Shown piece after piece: positions 40,795 through 48,777 of a stretch of DNA of 64,000 bases. Source of the stretch: Leifsonia aquatica H1aii (GTDB lineage Bacteria > Actinomycetota > Actinomycetes > Actinomycetales > Microbacteriaceae). The first letter of the stretch is position 1. Every line of letters starts with the position of its first letter. Location: assembly GCF_000633535.1 (NCBI RefSeq), contig NZ_AYMR01000011.1, positions 62,001 through 126,000 of the forward strand, written 5' to 3'. The notes beneath the pieces are model-generated. The model was not told the origin of the DNA. It did not search any database and saw nothing but the letters and a program-made list of their open reading frames with translations. The translations under genes were made by a program, and so were the position numbers.

Positions 40795-42156
40795 TCACTG
40801 TCGATCGATCAGGTTGGTCTGGATGTCGGTGCCGGCCTTCTCGATCATCTGGGCCGGCGACAGGTCGCCGTCGTACATCCGCTGCAGGTCGGTGCCGAGG
40901 TAGTCGGTGGAGGCGTTCCACCAGGACGGGATGGCCGTCCCGGCCGGGATCTGGGCCCCCGCCTCCGTCGCGACCTTCCACAGGTCCTGGTCGCCGAGGG
41001 CGGGCACCGGCCGGAAGAGCGGCTTCGACGGCTCCGCTGCGGGCAGGTAGGCAGGGATGGAGGTGTTCAGCCCCTCCGGGTAGACGTCGCTCGGCCCCCA
41101 GACGGCGGAGTAGCCCGCCTTGTCGTACATCAGGAACTCGTAGAACAGCCAGGCGAGCTGCGAGTTCTTGCCGTCCTTGGGCAGCACGAACGACGAGCCG
41201 CCCATGGCGCCGCTGCGCGCGCCGCCCTCCTTCCAGGCGGGGAGTTCCATCGAACGCCAGTCGCCCTTCGTCTGTGTGAGCAGCTGCTGGGGAGCGAAGC
41301 TGAACCAGATCGCCCACGGGTAGAAGACCTCGTTGCCGGCCTCCATCTCGGCGATGTCGCTCTGGCCCAGGTACTCGGCACGGGTGCCGAGGCCCTCCTT
41401 CTGCACGGTGTCGAGGAACGTGAGGATCTGCGTGTACTCGGGGCTGTCGAGACGCAGCTTCCCCTGGGCGTCGGCGAGGGAGGTCCCCAGCTGGCTGGCG
41501 TACATCTCCAGCTGCAACTGCCCGAGGAAGGCGCCCTGCTCGAGGTGGATCGGCTTCGCGCCCGGCTTGGCCTTCTGGTAGGCGCGGGCGGCGGCGAGCA
41601 GGTCGTCGTAGGTGCGGATGGACGTGGCGTCGATGCCGGCGGACTCCAGCGCGGTCGCGTTGTAGTAGAGCAGGCCCGGGTTGAGGTCGTACGGGACGCC
41701 GTAGATGCCGCCGTCGACGGTGTTGGCGTCGACCTTCTGCGGGGCGATGTCCTTCAGGTACGGCTTCAGCACGTCGCTGAGATCCCACAGGTGGTCGGCG
41801 TAGCCGCTGACCATCGCGTCATCGAGGAAGACGCCGTCGGGCACGTCGGTCCCCGTGATGAGCGTGTTCTGGAGCTTGGCGTTGATGTCGACCGCTTCGT
41901 GGTGGACCGTGATCTTCGGGTACTTCTTGTTGAAGTCGGCGATGACGCCGTCGAAGACCTTGAACAGGTCGCCCGAGCGGTCCCAGATGGTGATCTCACC
42001 CTCCGGCTGGTCGGTGGTCGGGGCCTGCAGCCGGTCGGACGATGCGGTCGAGCCGCCGCCGATCTCGGGTCCGCAGGCGGTCAGGGTCAGAGTGGTCGCG
42101 ACGAGTGCGGCGGCGACCGCGAGGCCGCGCACTCGGCGTTTCGGGCTGTGGATCAT
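40795..42156 (-). CDS. ABC sugar transporter substrate-binding lipoprotein
   Basis: 453 aa. Lipoprotein signal (RGLAVAAALVATTLTLTACG, Cys after LTA). Mature family 1 binding protein: EGEITIWDRSGDLFKVFDGV, DFNKKYPKITVHHEAVD, GGIYGVPYDLNPGLLYYN, EVFYPWAIWFSFAPQQL and FYEFLMYDKAGY. AGGGAG lies 6 nt before the ATG at 42156. It leads the operon with two permeases and the GH2 enzyme, and its promoter carries LacI sites at 42174-42191 and 42204-42220. The ligand is probably the oligosaccharide released by the secreted enzyme at 43425-45086. Confidence 0.92.
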   Translation of the reverse strand: MIHSPKRRVRGLAVAAALVATTLTLTACGPEIGGGSTASSDRLQAPTTDQPEGEITIWDRSGDLFKVFDGVIADFNKKYPKITVHHEAVDINAKLQNTLITGTDVPDGVFLDDAMVSGYADHLWDLSDVLKPYLKDIAPQKVDANTVDGGIYGVPYDLNPGLLYYNATALESAGIDATSIRTYDDLLAAARAYQKAKPGAKPIHLEQGAFLGQLQLEMYASQLGTSLADAQGKLRLDSPEYTQILTFLDTVQKEGLGTRAEYLGQSDIAEMEAGNEVFYPWAIWFSFAPQQLLTQTKGDWRSMELPAWKEGGARSGAMGGSSFVLPKDGKNSQLAWLFYEFLMYDKAGYSAVWGPSDVYPEGLNTSIPAYLPAAEPSKPLFRPVPALGDQDLWKVATEAGAQIPAGTAIPSWWNASTDYLGTDLQRMYDGDLSPAQMIEKAGTDIQTNLIDRQ

Positions 42157-42173
42157 GGGACACTCCCTCGTGT

Positions 42174-42191
42174 TTTGCCAACGTATGCAAA
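42174..42191. promoter_or_regulatory. LacI-type operator 1
   Basis: TTTGC CAACGTAT GCAAA, 18 bp, 17 bp before the binding-protein start; probably blocks the importer promoter. Confidence 0.65.
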
Positions 42192-42203
42192 CTGTAACGC
42201 TCG

Positions 42204-42220
42204 TTTGCGAACGTTGCAAA
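42204..42220. promoter_or_regulatory. LacI-type operator 2
   Basis: TTTGC GAACGTT GCAAA, 17 bp; the palindrome extends to CGTTTGC/GCAAACG (42202-42222). It lies 15 bp before the lacI-family start, so it can control both directions. Best match to the consensus among the four sites. Confidence 0.75.
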
Positions 42221-42235
42221 CGTTACGATGACTCC

Positions 42236-43252
42236 ATGCCAGCAACACTGCGTGATGTCGCCCAGCTCGCCCAGGTCTCCGTGCGCACGGTCTCCAACGT
42301 CGTGAGCGGCTACGAGCACGTGAGCGACCAGATGCGTACGCGGGTGCTCGCCGCCATCGAGACGCTGGACTACCGCCCCAATCCCGTCGCCCGCACCTTG
42401 CGCACGGGACGCACGGGGATGCTGGCCCTCGTTGTCCCCGAGGTCGACGTCCCGTACTTCAGCGAGCTGGCGCGGGAGGTCATCGATGCCGCCGCCGCCC
42501 TGGGCTACCGGGTGATGATCGACCAGACCGGGCACGATCACGAACGCGAGAGGCAGCTGCTGCGGGGCGACGACCGCACGATGCTCTTCGACGGGCTGCT
42601 GTTCAGCCCCCTCGTGACGAAGGCCGAGCTGCTCGATATGCACGGCGCGACCAGCATCCCCCTCGTGCTGCTCGGCGAGCACGACTTCGACGGACGATAC
42701 GACCACGTCGCCATCGACAACGTGCAGGCCGCCAAGGACGCCGTCGCGCACCTGGTGACGACCGGACGACGGCGCATCGCGGCCATCGGCGCGCAGCCCG
42801 CCGAGGAGTACACCACGCCCCTCCAACGCGAGTCGGGCTACGCCGAGGCGCTCGCCGAGGCCGGGCTCGCGTACGAGCCCGAGCTGGTGAAGACGGCCGG
42901 GCACTACAGCCGACCGGGCGGCTACCGCGCGACGCAGGAGCTGCTCGCGCTCGACCCGCGCCCCGACGCCGTCTTCTGCTTCTCCGATCTGCTCGCGATC
43001 GGAGCGATGCGCGCCGTCTTCGACGCGGGCCTGCGCGTGCCGGAGGATGTCGCGGTCATCGGCATCGACGACGTCGAGGAGGGGCGGTTCGCCCGGCCGT
43101 CGCTCAGCACCGTGTCCCTCGACATCCCCTTCATCGCCCGCGAGGCCGTGCGGCGCATCGTCGCGCGCATCGACGCGCCGGAGCTGCCGGCCGTGGAGGT
43201 CGTGGCACCGCATCGCCTGGTCGCCCGGGAGAGCACCGCGCCGTCCGCGTGA
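42236..43252 (+). CDS. LacI-family transcription repressor
   Basis: 338 aa. N-terminal HTH TLRDVAQLAQVSVRTVSNVVSGYEHV (residues 4-29), hinge RPNPVARTLRTGRTG, and a PBP-I-like effector domain with VAIDNVQAAKDAVAHLVTTGRRRIA, FCFSDLLAIGAMRAV and VAVIGIDDVEEGRFARPSLSTV. The HTH helix VRTVSNVVSG is the sugar-repressor form. Four matching operators flank the gene (two upstream, two after it before the secreted hydrolase), so it likely represses itself, the importer/GH2 operon and the hydrolase. Confidence 0.93.
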   Translation: MPATLRDVAQLAQVSVRTVSNVVSGYEHVSDQMRTRVLAAIETLDYRPNPVARTLRTGRTGMLALVVPEVDVPYFSELAREVIDAAAALGYRVMIDQTGHDHERERQLLRGDDRTMLFDGLLFSPLVTKAELLDMHGATSIPLVLLGEHDFDGRYDHVAIDNVQAAKDAVAHLVTTGRRRIAAIGAQPAEEYTTPLQRESGYAEALAEAGLAYEPELVKTAGHYSRPGGYRATQELLALDPRPDAVFCFSDLLAIGAMRAVFDAGLRVPEDVAVIGIDDVEEGRFARPSLSTVSLDIPFIAREAVRRIVARIDAPELPAVEVVAPHRLVARESTAPSA

Positions 43253-43343
43253 CCGTCGAGGTCGCCCGGCCTTCGGGGCGGGCGGACCGACCCGGCCGTC
43301 CGACGATGACGGTGGCGGCGGTGCCTTTCGTCGGCCGTCCACT

Positions 43344-43360
43344 CTTGCAACGATGGCAAA
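43344..43360. promoter_or_regulatory. LacI-type operator 3
   Basis: CTTGCAACGATGGCAAA, 17 bp, one mismatch in the outer arms; 65 bp before the secreted hydrolase start. Confidence 0.55.
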
Positions 43361-43376
43361 TGCCTGGCAGGGTCGG

Positions 43377-43393
43377 TTTGCAACGTCCGCAAA
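43377..43393. promoter_or_regulatory. LacI-type operator 4
   Basis: TTTGC AACGTCC GCAAA, 17 bp, 31 bp before the hydrolase start and 33 bp centre-to-centre from operator 3, close to three helical turns. Confidence 0.65.
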
Positions 43394-43424
43394 GCCGCGG
43401 ACGCCTCACCAGAGAGGACACTCC

Positions 43425-45086
43425 ATGGACACGACCATGCGTCGAGGGCGACGACTCCCGTTGCTCCTCGCGACAGCCCTGGCTGCCGCGACCGCACTCA
43501 CGCTCTCGCCGGCGGCGGCACCGTCGGCCGAGGCGGCACAACCCGGATCGGTGCTGTACTCGCCGAACCTCGCCAGCTTCCCCGCCGGCACCGCGGGCTA
43601 CCCGAGGGCGATCGCCGTGGAGCACGACGGCACCCCGGCCGACACCGTGCTCGCGACGTTCGCCAAGGGCGGCCACAACGCGCCGGGCACACTGCCGATC
43701 TACCGCACCACCAACGGCGGCGGTTCCTGGACGAAGATCTCGGAGATCTCGTCGAACACCGCCGGCTGGGACATCGAGGCGCCGACCCTGTTCGAGGTTC
43801 CGCGCAACATCCCCGGCCTGAACGCGGGTGACCTGCTCGCCGCCGGCACGGCCTGGCACGTGGGCGACTACACCACGCAGAAGGTCGAGGTCTTCAAGAG
43901 CACGAACGGAGGCGCCAGCTGGCAGTACCTGTCGAACTGCACGCAGACCTCCGGCCTGCCGAACTCGTGGGGCCACGGCATCTGGGAGCCCTCGTTCGTC
44001 GTCGCGAACAACAACACCCTCGCCTGCTTCATCTCCGACGAACGGCCGGCGAACAGCGCCACCAACAACCAGAAGATCGGCCATTACACCTCCACCAACG
44101 GCGGGCAGAGCTGGAGCTCGACCATGACCGACGATGTGGTGTTCCCGGCGGACAACCTGGCCCGGCCCGGCATGCAGACGTTCGCGAAGCTCCCGGACGG
44201 ACGCTTCGCGATGAGCTACGAGATGTGCCGTGACGCGACCAACGCCGACCACGCGTGCGAGGTGTACCTCAAGTTCAGCGCCGACGGCCTGAACTGGGGC
44301 GGCGCGGGCGACAAGGGCACGCTCGTCCGCACGTCGGACGATCGCGAGCTGCTGCACACCCCGTACCTCTCCTGGGCTCCGGGAGGCGGCCCGAACGGCA
44401 CCCTGCTGCTCTCGGGTCAGCGGGTGGTCGCCGGCCCGACGGGCAACAAGACCGTGCTCGCCGAGTCCGGCACGGTGCTGTTCGCCAACACCCAGCTCGG
44501 TGCCGGCCCGTGGTTCGAAGCCGCCACTCCGGTGACGGTCAGCCCCACCGGCGGCTACGCCACGGGTGTGCCGTCCTGCCCGGGATACTCGACCCCCGCG
44601 ATCCCGCTCAGCAACGGAAGCACCTACCTGTACTTCGCGGCGACCTGGCTCGGCCAGGGCAACCAGTGCGAGGTGCGGGTCGGGCTCGGCACCCTCCCCG
44701 GCCCGACCGGCGCGATCGTCGGGCCGGGCGGTAAATGCCTCGACGTCGACACCAACACGGCCGTCAACGGCAACCGGGCGCAGCTGTGGACCTGCGGCAC
44801 CGCCTCGGGACAGGACTGGTCGGTGTCACCCGACGGCACCATCCGGTCGTTCGGCAAGTGCCTGGACGTCGACGCCCAGGGGACGGCCAACTTCACCAAG
44901 GTCCAACTCTGGGAGTGCAACGGCTCGGGCGCGCAGCAATGGGTGCATCAGGCGAACGGCTCGCTGCGCAATCCGCAGTCGGGCCGCTGCCTCGACGACC
45001 CGCAGGGCGTGACGACGGACGGGACGAAGCTGCAGATCTACGACTGCAACGGCCTGTGGACCCAGCAGTGGACGCTCCCCGCGTAG
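43425..45086 (+). CDS. Secreted sialidase-superfamily glycoside hydrolase with ricin-type lectin domain
   Basis: 553 aa. Signal peptide (LPLLLATALAAATALTLSPAAA), a six-bladed-propeller domain (about 40-425) with BNR/Asp-box repeats (TTNGGGSWTKI, STNGGASWQYL, STNGGQSWSST) and FAMSYEMCRD, then a C-terminal beta-trefoil lectin (about 430-553) with three units: KCLDVDTN with QDWSV, KCLDVDAQ with QQWVH, RCLDDPQG with QQWTL. The family could be GH93 exo-arabinanase or GH33-like; no sialidase RIP motif is evident. It probably clips plant or microbial polysaccharide outside the cell and feeds the importer/GH2 system, with which it shares LacI sites. Confidence 0.82.
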   Translation: MDTTMRRGRRLPLLLATALAAATALTLSPAAAPSAEAAQPGSVLYSPNLASFPAGTAGYPRAIAVEHDGTPADTVLATFAKGGHNAPGTLPIYRTTNGGGSWTKISEISSNTAGWDIEAPTLFEVPRNIPGLNAGDLLAAGTAWHVGDYTTQKVEVFKSTNGGASWQYLSNCTQTSGLPNSWGHGIWEPSFVVANNNTLACFISDERPANSATNNQKIGHYTSTNGGQSWSSTMTDDVVFPADNLARPGMQTFAKLPDGRFAMSYEMCRDATNADHACEVYLKFSADGLNWGGAGDKGTLVRTSDDRELLHTPYLSWAPGGGPNGTLLLSGQRVVAGPTGNKTVLAESGTVLFANTQLGAGPWFEAATPVTVSPTGGYATGVPSCPGYSTPAIPLSNGSTYLYFAATWLGQGNQCEVRVGLGTLPGPTGAIVGPGGKCLDVDTNTAVNGNRAQLWTCGTASGQDWSVSPDGTIRSFGKCLDVDAQGTANFTKVQLWECNGSGAQQWVHQANGSLRNPQSGRCLDDPQGVTTDGTKLQIYDCNGLWTQQWTLPA

Positions 45087-45107
45087 TGGATCGGCACTGA
45101 ACGCAGC

Positions 45108-45142
45108 GGAGGCGCGGTCGCCCACGAGGCGGCCGCGCCTTC
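45108..45142. terminator. Bidirectional terminator hairpin
   Basis: 15-bp near-perfect stem (GGAGGCGCGGTCGCC with its partner, two imperfect pairs), 5-base loop, between convergent stops at 45086 and 45163. Confidence 0.7.
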
Positions 45143-45162
45143 GGCGTGACCGGGTGCGCCCC

Positions 45163-45942
45163 TCAGGCGGCCAGCCCCGACTGCATGGCGTCCCGAGCTC
45201 GGATGACGGCCTCCTTCATGGCCCCGATCCGATCCGCCGGGATCGCGCCACGCGGGATGCAGATGGTGATGGCCCCTACGACCGCATCACCGCGCCCGAA
45301 CACCGGCGCGGCGAGGCAGGACAGATTCGCGGTCGACTCCTCGGCCTCGGTGGCGAATCCCGAGCGCCGCACCTGCTCGAGCTCGGCGAGGAAGCGATCC
45401 GCTGAGGTGATGGTGCGCTCGGTCAGCGCCGGCAGCCCGCCGTCGAGCACCCTCTCGACGTCACGCGCCGGTGAGTGCGCGAGGATCGCCTTGCCCGTGG
45501 CGCTGGCATGTGCGGGAAGCGTGCGCCCCACGTAGCTGACCAAGCGCACCGGCTTCGTGGAGTCGATGCAGGCGAGGAAGGTGACGTTGGTGTCGGCCAG
45601 GACGCCGAACTGCGTCGTCTCGTCGAGGGGACGCAGGATCGGCCCGGCCTCGGTCAGGAACCGCGTGATGATGCTGGGCGTGGGCGCTGCGCGGGCGTAG
45701 TCCGTGAATTTGCTCCCCAGGCTGTAGCGCTTGTCCCGACCGCTGCGCGCGACGGCGCCGACCGCCTCCAGCGAGCCCAGGACGCGGAACGCCGTCGACT
45801 TGGGCAGCTGGAGGTTCTGCACGATCTGGATCATGCTGGCCGCCTCTCCACGGGATGCCAGGTGGTCGAGGATGGCGAACGCCGTCGCGATACTCGGCGC
45901 GCCGCCCTGCTGCGCCGACGTGGCCGAACGGGTCATGGTCAT
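45163..45942 (-). CDS. IclR-family transcription regulator
   Basis: 259 aa. HTH: ASMIQIVQNLQLPKSTAFRVLGSLEAVGAVAR (about 35-66). Effector domain with FGVLADTNVTFLACIDS, RLVSYVGRTLPAHASATGKAILAHSP and FATEAEESTANLSCLAAPVFGRGDAVVGAIT, all IclR-typical. GGAGGAG precedes the ATG. It is divergent from the alcohol dehydrogenase operon, and the gap has overlapping GGAAC palindromes (46041-46064), so it should control that operon in response to its substrate. Confidence 0.92.
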   Translation of the reverse strand: MTMTRSATSAQQGGAPSIATAFAILDHLASRGEAASMIQIVQNLQLPKSTAFRVLGSLEAVGAVARSGRDKRYSLGSKFTDYARAAPTPSIITRFLTEAGPILRPLDETTQFGVLADTNVTFLACIDSTKPVRLVSYVGRTLPAHASATGKAILAHSPARDVERVLDGGLPALTERTITSADRFLAELEQVRRSGFATEAEESTANLSCLAAPVFGRGDAVVGAITICIPRGAIPADRIGAMKEAVIRARDAMQSGLAA

Positions 45943-46040
45943 ACGTCTCCTCCTCGAGTGCAGTGGGCCCCTCCATCGAGAACGTCGCCGGATGTGTTGA
46001 CAACGCCGACGGACGGTGGAATGCTTCCCTCCAGCAATTT

Positions 46041-46064
46041 GGAACTGAGTTCCGTATATGGAAC
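46041..46064. promoter_or_regulatory. Probable IclR operator
   Basis: GGAAC-TGA-GTTCC (46041-46053) overlaps GTTCC-GTATAT-GGAAC (46049-46064): three half-sites in 24 bp, about 45 bp before the dehydrogenase start. Tripled half-sites suit IclR proteins that bind as dimer pairs. Confidence 0.6.
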
Positions 46065-46106
46065 CTAGCCTCTCCCCGCCGAAGACGTCAAGGAGTTCTC
46101 GTTTCG

Positions 46107-47225
46107 ATGGAAATCACCGCCGCCTACCTCTCGGGCGCCGACCGCCCGTTCGAAGTCACCACCCTGCAGCTGGACCAGCCGAAGCAGAACGAGGTGCTGG
46201 TCCGGATCGCCGCCACCGGCATCTGCGCCTCGGACGCGCACACCCGGTCGGGCCGCATCCCCTCGCCGCTGCCGTGCGTGCTCGGGCACGAAGGCGCCGG
46301 TGTCGTGGAGGCCGCGGGATTGGGCGTGACGCACGTCGCCCCCGGCGACCATGTGGCCCTCTCCTGGATGCCGAACTGCGGGCAGTGCCGGCACTGCGTC
46401 GCGGGCCGCCCCGTCCTCTGCACCGCCGCCGCGCCGTACACCCTCGCCGGCACGCTGCTCGACGGGACCACCCGCCTGCACCACGGCGACCAGGACGTCT
46501 TCCACTACTCGTTCCTGTCGACATTCGCGACCCACACTGTCGTCCCTGCGGCGAGCGCGATCAAGATCGACCCGGGGGTGTCCCTCACTGTCGCCGCCCT
46601 CGTCGGTTGCGCCATCATGACCGGGTACGGCGCCGCCGTGAACCGCGCCCAGGTGCGCCCCGGTAGTTCGGTGCTCGTCTACGGAGCCGGCGGGGTCGGC
46701 CTGAGCGCGGTCATGGGCGCGCACCTCTCCGGGGCCGAGAAGATCATCGTTGTCGACCCGGTCGAGGCCAAGCGCGCGGAGGCTCTCGGCTTCGGCGCGA
46801 CGCACGTGCTCGCACCGGGAGACGATGTCGTCGAGCGGGTGCGCGCGTTGACCGACGGCTTCGGGAGCGACTACTCGATCGACGCCGTCGGCGCGCCCGC
46901 CGTCACCGCTCAGGCGTTCGACGCGACGGTCGCGGGCGGCACCCTCGTCTGCGTGGGCGTTCCCGCACCGGACGCCCGCCCGTCGTTCCCGGGCCCCAAC
47001 CTCGTCCGCGACGAGAAGATCGTCACCGGCTCGCTGTACGGCTCGTCGCGTCCATCGGTCGACATCCCGAAGATCCTCGACCTCTACGCGGCCGGGAAGC
47101 TGCCGCTCGATGCGATGATCTCCGCCCGCTACCCGCTCACGCGGATCGACGAGGCTTTCGACGACATGGCGGCCGGGCGGCTCACCCGCGGCGTGCTCGT
47201 GCTCGACGACGCCCTCGCCTCCTGA
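46107..47225 (+). CDS. Zinc-dependent alcohol dehydrogenase (class III-like)
   Basis: 372 aa medium-chain dehydrogenase. Catalytic zinc site ATGICASDAHTRSG and GHEGAGVVEAAG; structural zinc loop CGQCRHCVAGRPVLC; Rossmann motif VYGAGGVGLSAVMG; Asp in IVVDPVEAKR predicts NAD. The long insert (GTTRLHHGDQDVFHYSFLSTF) is characteristic of the class III/aryl-alcohol/mycothiol-linked branch. AAGGAG lies about 11 nt before ATG. It heads an operon with an aldehyde dehydrogenase, an MFS transporter and a Fae homologue, so it probably oxidises an alcohol to an aldehyde, possibly with formaldehyde as substrate or by-product. Confidence 0.88.
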   Translation: MEITAAYLSGADRPFEVTTLQLDQPKQNEVLVRIAATGICASDAHTRSGRIPSPLPCVLGHEGAGVVEAAGLGVTHVAPGDHVALSWMPNCGQCRHCVAGRPVLCTAAAPYTLAGTLLDGTTRLHHGDQDVFHYSFLSTFATHTVVPAASAIKIDPGVSLTVAALVGCAIMTGYGAAVNRAQVRPGSSVLVYGAGGVGLSAVMGAHLSGAEKIIVVDPVEAKRAEALGFGATHVLAPGDDVVERVRALTDGFGSDYSIDAVGAPAVTAQAFDATVAGGTLVCVGVPAPDARPSFPGPNLVRDEKIVTGSLYGSSRPSVDIPKILDLYAAGKLPLDAMISARYPLTRIDEAFDDMAAGRLTRGVLVLDDALAS

Positions 47226-47248
47226 CGATCGCGCACGAAAGGACCATC

Positions 47249-48733
47249 ATGACCCTCGTCACACCCGAATCCGACACCCTCGTCGCCGGCGTCGCCGTGC
47301 CCTCCGGGCTCTTCATCGGCGGCGAATGGCGCTCCGCCGCGCGGGACGCACAGTTCGATGTGCACGACCCGGCGACCGGAGACGTCATCGCCCGGGTCGC
47401 GGATGCGAGCCTCGCCGACGCGGCCGAGGCGCTCGACGCCGCCGCCGGAGCGCAGGCCGCGTGGGGCGCCACGACGACGCGCGTCCGCGCCGAGATCCTC
47501 CGCCGGGCGTTCGATCTGATCCACGCCAGGCGCGACGCCATCGCCGCGGTCACGACCGCCGAGATGGGCCGCCCGCTGGACCAGTCCCTCGCCGAGGTCG
47601 ACTACGGCGCGGAGTTCTTCCGCCGGTTCGCCGAGCAGGCCGCGCACGGCGACGGCGGGTTCGTCGCGGCCCCGAACGGCGGCTTCGACATCCTGACCAC
47701 GAAGGTGCCTGTCGGGCCCAGCCTCCTCATCACGCCCTGGAACTTCCCCCTGGCCATGGGTACCCGCAAGATCGGCGCCGCGCTGGCGGCGGGCTGCACC
47801 ACCCTCATCAAGCCGGCGGCCCAGACGCCTCTGACGATGGCGATGCTGGTGTCGCTCCTCGTCGAGGCGGGCGTGCCCGACGGCGTCGTCAACTTCATCC
47901 CGACGTCGCAGGCCGCCGCGCAATCCGAGAACCTGATGCGCGACCCGCGACTGCGCAAGGTCAGCTTCACCGGTTCCACCGGCGTGGGCGTCCGCCTCCT
48001 CCAGCAGGCGGCCCCGAACGTGATGCGCTCGTCGATGGAACTGGGCGGGAACGGGCCGTTCCTCGTGCTCGAAGACGCTGACGTGGAGGCCGCGGTCGAC
48101 GGCGCGATGATCGCGAAATTCCGCAACGGCGGCCAGTCGTGCGTCGCAGCGAACCGCTTCATCGTCCACTCGTCCGTCGCCGAAGAGTTCGTCGATCGCC
48201 TCGTGGCCCGCACGAAGAGCCTGCGCGTCGCTCCCGGGACGACCCCCGGCAGCGACATCGGCCCGATCATCGACGCCCGCCAGCGCGACCGGGTGCAGCG
48301 ACTCGTCGACGATGCCGTCGCGGCCGGCGCCGAGGTGCTCGCCGGAGGACACACGATCCCCGGCGACGGCTACTTCTACGCCCCCACCGTCCTCGCGGAT
48401 GTACCGCCCACCGCCGAGATCGCGACGGAGGAGATCTTCGGTCCGGTGGCCGTGATCGTCACCGTGGACAGCGACGACGAAGCCGTCCGCGTCGCGAACG
48501 ACACCCCGTTCGGCCTCGCGGCGTTCGTCTACACCGACGACGTCACGCGCGCCTTCGACGTCGCGTCGCGGATCGAAGCGGGGATGGTCGGCATCAACCG
48601 CGGCCTCGTCTCCGAGGCCGCCGCGCCGTTCGGCGGCGTGAAGGCCTCCGGACTCGGCCGCGAGGGCGGCCGGGTCGGCATCGACGAGTACCTGGAGACG
48701 AAGTACATCGCCCTCGGGCGAATCCCCCGCTGA
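47249..48733 (+). CDS. NAD(P)-dependent aldehyde dehydrogenase (succinate-semialdehyde type)
   Basis: 494 aa. LLITPWNFPLAMGTRKIG, AGCTTLIKPAAQTPLT, VSFTGSTGVGVRLLQ, Glu in SSMELGGNGPFLVLED, catalytic Cys in FRNGGQSCVAANRF, and EEIFGPVAVIV. The context NGGQSCVAANRF is closest to GabD-like succinate-semialdehyde dehydrogenases, but related enzymes take many aldehydes. GAAAGG precedes the ATG; 23 bp separate it from the alcohol dehydrogenase. It likely converts that enzyme's product to the acid. Confidence 0.92.
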   Translation: MTLVTPESDTLVAGVAVPSGLFIGGEWRSAARDAQFDVHDPATGDVIARVADASLADAAEALDAAAGAQAAWGATTTRVRAEILRRAFDLIHARRDAIAAVTTAEMGRPLDQSLAEVDYGAEFFRRFAEQAAHGDGGFVAAPNGGFDILTTKVPVGPSLLITPWNFPLAMGTRKIGAALAAGCTTLIKPAAQTPLTMAMLVSLLVEAGVPDGVVNFIPTSQAAAQSENLMRDPRLRKVSFTGSTGVGVRLLQQAAPNVMRSSMELGGNGPFLVLEDADVEAAVDGAMIAKFRNGGQSCVAANRFIVHSSVAEEFVDRLVARTKSLRVAPGTTPGSDIGPIIDARQRDRVQRLVDDAVAAGAEVLAGGHTIPGDGYFYAPTVLADVPPTAEIATEEIFGPVAVIVTVDSDDEAVRVANDTPFGLAAFVYTDDVTRAFDVASRIEAGMVGINRGLVSEAAAPFGGVKASGLGREGGRVGIDEYLETKYIALGRIPR

Positions 48734-48777
48734 GTACCCCACCCCCCACCCGCACCACCGAACGAATGAGGTCGAAG

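Noticed and set aside
42174-42220. Considered the TTTGC sites to be a CRP-type box
   Set aside because: CRP boxes read TGTGA-N6-TCACA. The TTTGC...GCAAA arms with central CG beside a LacI gene fit LacI operators better.
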